This document shows, piece by piece, positions 13,832 to 13,849 of a stretch of DNA of 13,849 bases. The notes beneath the pieces are model-generated. The model did no database searches. It worked only from the letters and a program-made list of their open reading frames with translations, and was not told the DNA's origin. Source of the DNA: an uncultured Oscillibacter sp. (GTDB lineage: Bacteria > Bacillota > Clostridia > Oscillospirales > Oscillospiraceae). The stretch spans positions 1 through 13,849 of the forward strand of contig NZ_CAJTUX010000066.1 of the NCBI RefSeq assembly GCF_910579365.1, in the 5' to 3' direction. The number at the start of each line of letters is the position of its first letter. Within the stretch, counting starts at the first letter, position 1. The translations under genes and the position numbers were made by a program.

Positions 13832-13849
13832 GAGGGAATGATACAGAAA

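Overview
The window looks like the chromosome of a high-GC gut Clostridia member, most likely Oscillospiraceae (Flavonifractor/Lawsonibacter-like). This is an inference from GC-rich codon use, strong AGGAGG ribosome binding sites, and the mix of a DUF624/YesL-type protein, a Clostridia-type rubrerythrin, a DUF6076 protein and a BspA-type leucine-rich-repeat protein beside a MoxR-type AAA+ ATPase.

Left half (1-8682): a cytoplasmic beta-glucan utilisation locus. A minus-strand operon runs leftwards from about 8700: DUF624 membrane protein, GH16 endo-glucanase, a 901-residue GH94 phosphorylase and an 801-residue GH94 phosphorylase, with spacings of 33 bp, a 4-nt ATGA overlap and 14 bp. Beyond its 3' end lies a plus-strand AraC-family regulator, convergent with the operon and overlapping its last gene by 35 bp. 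Divergent from the regulator is a sugar-ABC-transporter lipoprotein that is cut off near the left edge. Neither the GH16 nor the GH94 enzymes has a signal peptide. The implied route is import of beta-glucan oligosaccharides by the ABC transporter, internal cleavage by GH16, and phosphorolysis by the GH94 pair to glucose-1-phosphate. The promoters of the lipoprotein, the operon and the regulator share an AATTT-GATAT-TTT sequence, each in the orientation of its own gene, which is a candidate operator for the regulator.

Middle (8690-9490): a more AT-rich, scar-like stretch. It holds an interrupted small reading frame, an 81-residue protein translationally coupled to it, a structured non-coding segment with inverted and direct repeats, and the 3' half of a tRNA (probably Arg-CCG) followed by a strong terminator. 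A tRNA 3' half without its 5' half is what the far end of an integrated element would leave.

Right half (9489-13849): rubrerythrin with one rubredoxin-site cysteine replaced by Arg, an iron-sulfur flavoprotein broken by a one-base frameshift, and an N-terminally truncated, frameshifted DUF6076 gene. Convergent with these is a minus-strand pair: a BspA-type LRR protein and a MoxR-type AAA+ ATPase. The usual vWA partner of such ATPases is not downstream.

Several genes here are damaged by single-base changes in or near short homopolymers, so either real decay or sequencing error must be considered. Both window ends become AT-rich and cut into genes.
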